A DNA stretch of 64,000 bases from JAJEBT01 sp965214975. Its GTDB lineage: Bacteria; Pseudomonadota; Alphaproteobacteria; MPNO01; UBA830. The notes beneath the pieces are model-generated. The model saw only the letters and a list, made by a program, of their open reading frames with translations. It did no database searches and was not told the origin of the DNA. The DNA lies in the NCBI GenBank assembly GCA_965214975.1, contig OZ244055.1, positions 868,001-932,000 of the forward strand, given 5' to 3'. Numbering within the stretch: position 1 is the first letter of the stretch; every line of letters starts with the position of its first letter. Positions 60,670 through 64,000 of this stretch are shown one piece after another. The translations under genes were made by a program, and so were the position numbers.

Positions 60670-61548
60670 TCAGCCCGGCGCGGCCTTGCGCCGGACGGCC
60701 CGGGATTCGCCGGCGGCCGGGCGCGGATCGGCGTCGCGGACGATCCGGCCCTCGCCTGCGAGGGCCACGAAGCGCCGGCCGCGGGCGCGGCCGATCAGCG
60801 TCAGACCGGCCCGGCGCGCGAGCTCCACGCCCCAGGCGGTGAATCCGGAGCGGGAGATCAGCACCGGGATCCTCATCTGGACGGTCTTGATCACCATCTC
60901 GCTGGTCAGCCGTCCGGTGGTGTAGAACATCCTGCCCTCCGGCCCCAGCCCGTGGAGGCGCATGTAGCCGGCGATCTTGTCGACGGCGTTGTGGCGCCCG
61001 ACGTCCTCCATGTAGATCAGCGGCCGGGCGCGCTCGCACAGCACGCATCCGTGGATCGCGCCGGCCGCGAGGTAGAGGCTGGGCGTGACGTTGATCCGCG
61101 CGGTCAGGGCGTGGAGCCACGAGGTGCGGATCACGGCGTCGGGGTCGAGGACAACGTTCTCGAAGGCCTCCATGACGTCGCCGAAAACGGTGCCGAGCGC
61201 GCAGCCGGAGGTCCGGGTCCGCCGGGCGAGCTTGGCCTCGAAGTCGGTCTCGCGCCGGGTGCGCACGACCACGGCCTCGGCCTCCTCGTCGACGTCGATC
61301 CCGAGGATCTCGTCGTCCGCGCGCAGCATGTTCTGGTTGACGAGATAGCCGACGGCGAGACAGTCGGGGTGGTCGCCGACCGTCATCAGCGTCACGATCT
61401 CCCGGCTGTTGAGAAACAGCGTGAGCGGCCGCTCCACGGTCACGGAGGTCTCGACCGTCCGCCCGTCCTGGTCCGTCCCCGAAACCCGTTCGGTCAGCCC
61501 GGGCGCGGCGGGCCGGGGGGCGACGATGTAGTCCTCCTCGGCGCTCAT
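60670..61548 (-). CDS. fdhD: formate dehydrogenase accessory sulfurtransferase FdhD
   Basis: 292 residues. FLNSREIVTLMTVGDHPDCL, the flexible-loop cysteine in RTSGCALGTVFGDV (about Cys115), AAGAIHGCVLCERARPLIYM, EDVGRHNAVDKIAGYM and YTTGRLTSEMVIKTVQM, then ISRSGFTAWGVELA. Delivers sulfur from IscS to the Mo-bis-MGD of formate dehydrogenase. Its presence predicts a formate dehydrogenase elsewhere in the genome. The loop has one Cys rather than the CxxC of E. coli, as in many alphaproteobacteria. Divergent from moaA. Confidence 0.94.
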   Translation of the reverse strand: MSAEEDYIVAPRPAAPGLTERVSGTDQDGRTVETSVTVERPLTLFLNSREIVTLMTVGDHPDCLAVGYLVNQNMLRADDEILGIDVDEEAEAVVVRTRRETDFEAKLARRTRTSGCALGTVFGDVMEAFENVVLDPDAVIRTSWLHALTARINVTPSLYLAAGAIHGCVLCERARPLIYMEDVGRHNAVDKIAGYMRLHGLGPEGRMFYTTGRLTSEMVIKTVQMRIPVLISRSGFTAWGVELARRAGLTLIGRARGRRFVALAGEGRIVRDADPRPAAGESRAVRRKAAPG

Positions 61549-61601
61549 GGCGGCAATATGGAGCCATTCCCCGGCTCTTCCAAGTCCCCCGCGTGGGCGC
61601 T

Positions 61602-61621
61602 ATAGTGCGCCATAGTGCGCC
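61602..61621. repeat. tandem ATAGTGCGCC direct repeat in the fdhD-moaA intergenic region
   Basis: Two exact 10 bp copies (61602-61611 and 61612-61621), the first forming a TATAGT -10-like box for moaA. One helical turn spacing suits dimeric regulator half-sites. It lies in the 123 bp space between the divergent molybdenum genes. Confidence 0.55.
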
Positions 61622-61671
61622 CGCGCTGTCCGGCGGACGCGCGGGCAGCCGTCGTCGCGGGGCGAACGCCG

Positions 61672-62694
61672 ATGAACACGGTCACTGCAGAGCCTTCCGG
61701 AGATCTGGTCGATCCCCACGGCCGGCATGTCTCCTATCTTCGGGTGTCGGTGACCGACCGGTGCGACTTCCGCTGCGTGTACTGCATGTCCGAGCACATG
61801 ACGTTCCTTCCCAAGGCCGACGTCCTGAGTCTCGAGGAGCTGGACCGGCTGTGCAGCGCCTTCGTGCGCCGCGGCGTGCGCAAGCTGCGGGTCACGGGCG
61901 GGGAGCCCCTGGTCCGTCGCGGCATCATGCGGCTGTTCCGCCGCCTCGGGCGCCATCTCGACGGCGGCGGCCTCGACGAGCTGACGCTGACCACCAACGC
62001 CAGCCAGCTCGACCGCCACGCCGCGGACCTCTTCGACGCCGGCGTGCGGCGGGTCAACGTCTCGCTCGACACCCTGGACCCCGGCAAGTTCTCGCGCATC
62101 ACGCGCTGGGGGCGGCTCGAGAAGGTTCTCGGCGGCATCGACGCCGCGGTCGCCGCGGGGCTTGCGGTGAAGATCAACGCGGTCGCGCTCCGGGGCGTCA
62201 ACGACGACGAGATCCACGACCTGATCTCGTGGTGCGGCGGGCGCGGGTTCGACCTGACCTTCATCGAGGTCATGCCGCTCGGCGAGCTCGGTGCCGGCGC
62301 GCGGCTCGACCAGTACTGGCCGCTCTCCATGGTGCGCGCGGAGATCAGGAGGCGCTGGACGCTCGAGGACACGGACCACGCCACGGGCGGTCCGGCCCGC
62401 TACGCGCGGGTGGCCGAGACCGGCGGGCGGATCGGGTTCATCACGCCGATGACCCACAACTTCTGCGAGGCCTGCAACCGGGTGCGGCTGACCTGCACCG
62501 GAACCCTCTACATGTGCCTCGGGCAGGAGGATGCCGCCGACCTTCGCGGGCCGTTGAGGACGGGCTCGGACCGGGCGCTCATGGACGCGATCGACGAGGC
62601 GATCGGGCGCAAGCCCAAGGGACACGACTTCGTCATCGACCGGCGCCGCGCCGAGCCGGCCGTCCCGCGCCACATGAGCGTGACCGGCGGCTGA
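61672..62694 (+). CDS. moaA: GTP 3',8-cyclase MoaA
   Basis: 340 residues. Radical SAM cluster CDFRCVYC (C31, C35, C38), VTGGEPLVRRGIMRLF, TTNASQLDRHAADLF, VNVSLDTLDPGKF, and the C-terminal second cluster CEACNRVRLTC with a distal Cys (LYMCLGQ). Ends in the Gly-Gly (SVTGG) needed for catalysis. First step of molybdopterin synthesis (GTP to cPMP with MoaC). A longer upstream start exists (61615), but 61672 gives the normal family N-terminus. Confidence 0.96.
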   Translation: MNTVTAEPSGDLVDPHGRHVSYLRVSVTDRCDFRCVYCMSEHMTFLPKADVLSLEELDRLCSAFVRRGVRKLRVTGGEPLVRRGIMRLFRRLGRHLDGGGLDELTLTTNASQLDRHAADLFDAGVRRVNVSLDTLDPGKFSRITRWGRLEKVLGGIDAAVAAGLAVKINAVALRGVNDDEIHDLISWCGGRGFDLTFIEVMPLGELGAGARLDQYWPLSMVRAEIRRRWTLEDTDHATGGPARYARVAETGGRIGFITPMTHNFCEACNRVRLTCTGTLYMCLGQEDAADLRGPLRTGSDRALMDAIDEAIGRKPKGHDFVIDRRRAEPAVPRHMSVTGG

Positions 62695-62731
62695 CGGTCC
62701 TGCCGATGTGGCGCGTTCCGGGTTCCGGCCG

Positions 62732-62737
62732 TATAAT
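62732..62737 (+). promoter_or_regulatory. TATAAT -10 box upstream of hemA
   Basis: A perfect TATAAT 28 bp before the hemA ATG. The -35 region is G+C-rich and weak, so activation by a regulator is possible. The transcript would have a leader of only about 20 nt. Confidence 0.45.
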
Positions 62738-62764
62738 CGGGCCGCGGGCCGACGGTGGGGTTCC

Positions 62765-63976
62765 ATGAACTACGAGCGCTTCTTCTCCGACAGCATCGCG
62801 GAGCTCAAGGCCGAGGGCCGGTACCGGGTGTTCGCCGACATCGAGCGCCGCGTCGGTGCCTTTCCGCAGGCGGCGAGCCGTCTGCCGGACGGCCGGCGCG
62901 ACGTCATCGTGTGGTGCTCGAACGACTATCTCGGGATGGGCCAGAACGAGACGGTGCGCGCCGCCATGAAGGAGGCGGTCGACCGCGCCGGCGCCGGCGC
63001 CGGCGGCACCCGCAACATTTCGGGGACGACGCACGACCACGTTCTCCTGGAGCGGGAGCTCGCGGACCTCCACGGCAAGGAGGCGGCGCTGCTCTTCACC
63101 TCCGGCTACGTCGCGAACGAGGCGACGCTCGCGACGATCGGCTCCCGGCTCCCCGGCTGCGTGCTGTTTTCCGACGCCTGGAACCATGCCTCGATGATCG
63201 CCGGAATCCGCCACAGCCGGACCGAGAAGGTGGTCTTCGGGCACAACGACGTCGCGGATCTCGAACGCAGGCTCGCCTCCGTCGAGCCGTCCAGGCCCAA
63301 GGTGGTGGCGTTCGAATCGGTCTATTCCATGGACGGGGACATCTCCCCGATCGGGGAGATGTGCGACCTGGCCGACCGCCACGGGGCCATGGTGTATCTC
63401 GACGAGGTGCACGCGGTCGGCCTGTACGGGCGGCGCGGCGGGGGCATCGCGGAACGGGACGGCGTCATGGACCGTCCGGCGGTGATCCAGGGTACGCTCG
63501 CCAAGGCCTTCGGCGTCCACGGAGGCTACATCGCGGGGTCGGCGAAGCTGGTGGATTTCGTGCGAAGCCACGCGCCGGGCTTCATCTTCACCTCGGCGAT
63601 GCCGCCGGCGGTCGCCGCCGGCGCGCTGGCCAGCGTCCGCCACCTCAAGTCGAGCGGCGCCGAGCGCGAGCGGCACCAGGAGCGGGCCGCGAGGCTGAAG
63701 AGGATGCTGGCCGAGGCCGGCCTTCCGCTGATGGACAGCCCCTCCCACATCGTGCCGGTCCTGGTGGGAGATCCGGTTCTGTGCAAGCGGGTGACCGACG
63801 AGCTGATGGAGCGTCACGGGATCTACGTGCAGCCGATCAACTACCCCACGGTTCCGCGGGGAACCGAGCGCCTGCGGCTGACGCCCACGCCGCTGCACAG
63901 CGACGCCGAGATGGAGCGTCTCGTGGCGGCGCTGCGCGGGATCTGGGACCGTCTCGCGCTCAGGGACGCCGCCTGA
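62765..63976 (+). CDS. hemA: 5-aminolevulinate synthase
   Basis: 403 residues. PLP enzyme condensing glycine and succinyl-CoA, the first haem step in alphaproteobacteria. VWCSNDYLGMGQN (about 45), GAGAGGTRNISGTTHDHVLL, FESVYSMDGDISPIGEMCDL, YLDEVHAVGLYG and the PLP lysine in QGTLAKAFGVHGGYI (about 248), then IFTSAMPPA. Start at 62765. Its class (C4 pathway) and the Irr regulator at 43774 agree with an alphaproteobacterial host. The last 24 bp of the window hold nothing. Confidence 0.97.
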   Translation: MNYERFFSDSIAELKAEGRYRVFADIERRVGAFPQAASRLPDGRRDVIVWCSNDYLGMGQNETVRAAMKEAVDRAGAGAGGTRNISGTTHDHVLLERELADLHGKEAALLFTSGYVANEATLATIGSRLPGCVLFSDAWNHASMIAGIRHSRTEKVVFGHNDVADLERRLASVEPSRPKVVAFESVYSMDGDISPIGEMCDLADRHGAMVYLDEVHAVGLYGRRGGGIAERDGVMDRPAVIQGTLAKAFGVHGGYIAGSAKLVDFVRSHAPGFIFTSAMPPAVAAGALASVRHLKSSGAERERHQERAARLKRMLAEAGLPLMDSPSHIVPVLVGDPVLCKRVTDELMERHGIYVQPINYPTVPRGTERLRLTPTPLHSDAEMERLVAALRGIWDRLALRDAA

Positions 63977-64000
63977 CCCCGGCCCCCGCGCCCGTCACCG

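Overview
The window is about 70% G+C and densely coded, with mostly ATGA-type gene overlaps. It looks like a chromosome segment of an alphaproteobacterium, probably Rhodospirillales-like or an uncultured relative. The evidence is the rimP-nusA-ylxR-infB-rbfA-truB-rpsO-pnp order, an Irr-type Fur regulator, 5-aminolevulinate synthase (C4 haem pathway), and xerD-accA lying back to back with aroK-aroB. Assignment below class level is not possible from the sequence alone.

Left third (1-16.4 kb): mostly catabolic and accessory genes. There is a metallo-hydrolase running off the edge, a glyoxalase-fold protein, an arylsulfotransferase-like propeller, a ThDP enzyme, a DUF3500 protein, tRNA-His and an aminotransferase. 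A dense plus-strand run (8.9-16.4 kb) encodes an FAD amine/amino-acid oxidoreductase, an Ldh_2 dehydrogenase, a dihydroxyphthalate-decarboxylase-like protein, an amidohydrolase, a GST, an MBL hydrolase and a 3-hydroxyisobutyrate-dehydrogenase-like protein. Between them (8009-8623, minus) is a FrnE/DsbA-like thioredoxin-fold gene in which the first cysteine of the CPWC active site is an in-frame TGA. A SECIS-like hairpin follows it, so this is very probably a selenoprotein.

Middle (16.4-48.5 kb): a 1.6 kb gene-poor stretch leads into a small surface-polysaccharide cluster (GT4 glycosyltransferase with a one-base frameshift, wecB, wecC). Housekeeping blocks follow: accA, xerD, a secreted hypothetical, aroK-aroB, a CNNM/CorC protein and DUF2889. 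A 2 kb islet holds an overlapping MNT/HEPN toxin-antitoxin set, a broken nucleotidyltransferase and an IS66 remnant, and it is bracketed by two same-orientation copies of a 168 bp dispersed repeat. Then come the rimP-pnp translation/transcription operon, with a promoter and a leader terminator, a nitronate-monooxygenase-like gene, and an iron/peroxide block: irr, an ICE-like palindrome plus sigma70-type promoter, rubrerythrin, and an Fe-S oxidoreductase fused to DUF3501.

Right third (46.9-64 kb): an SH3 exported protein, a D-2-hydroxyacid dehydrogenase and the operon coaBC-dut-thiF/moeB-dsrE. A decayed SDR pseudogene and a LigA-LigB-isochorismatase ring-cleavage operon follow. Then come a sirtuin, tldD, glutamate-cysteine ligase, ubiA, the molybdenum/formate-dehydrogenase maturation genes (mobA, fdhD, moaA) and hemA. 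FdhD/MobA/MoaA and the predicted selenoprotein together suggest a cell that uses both Mo/W-bis-MGD enzymes and selenium, but no sel gene lies in this window.
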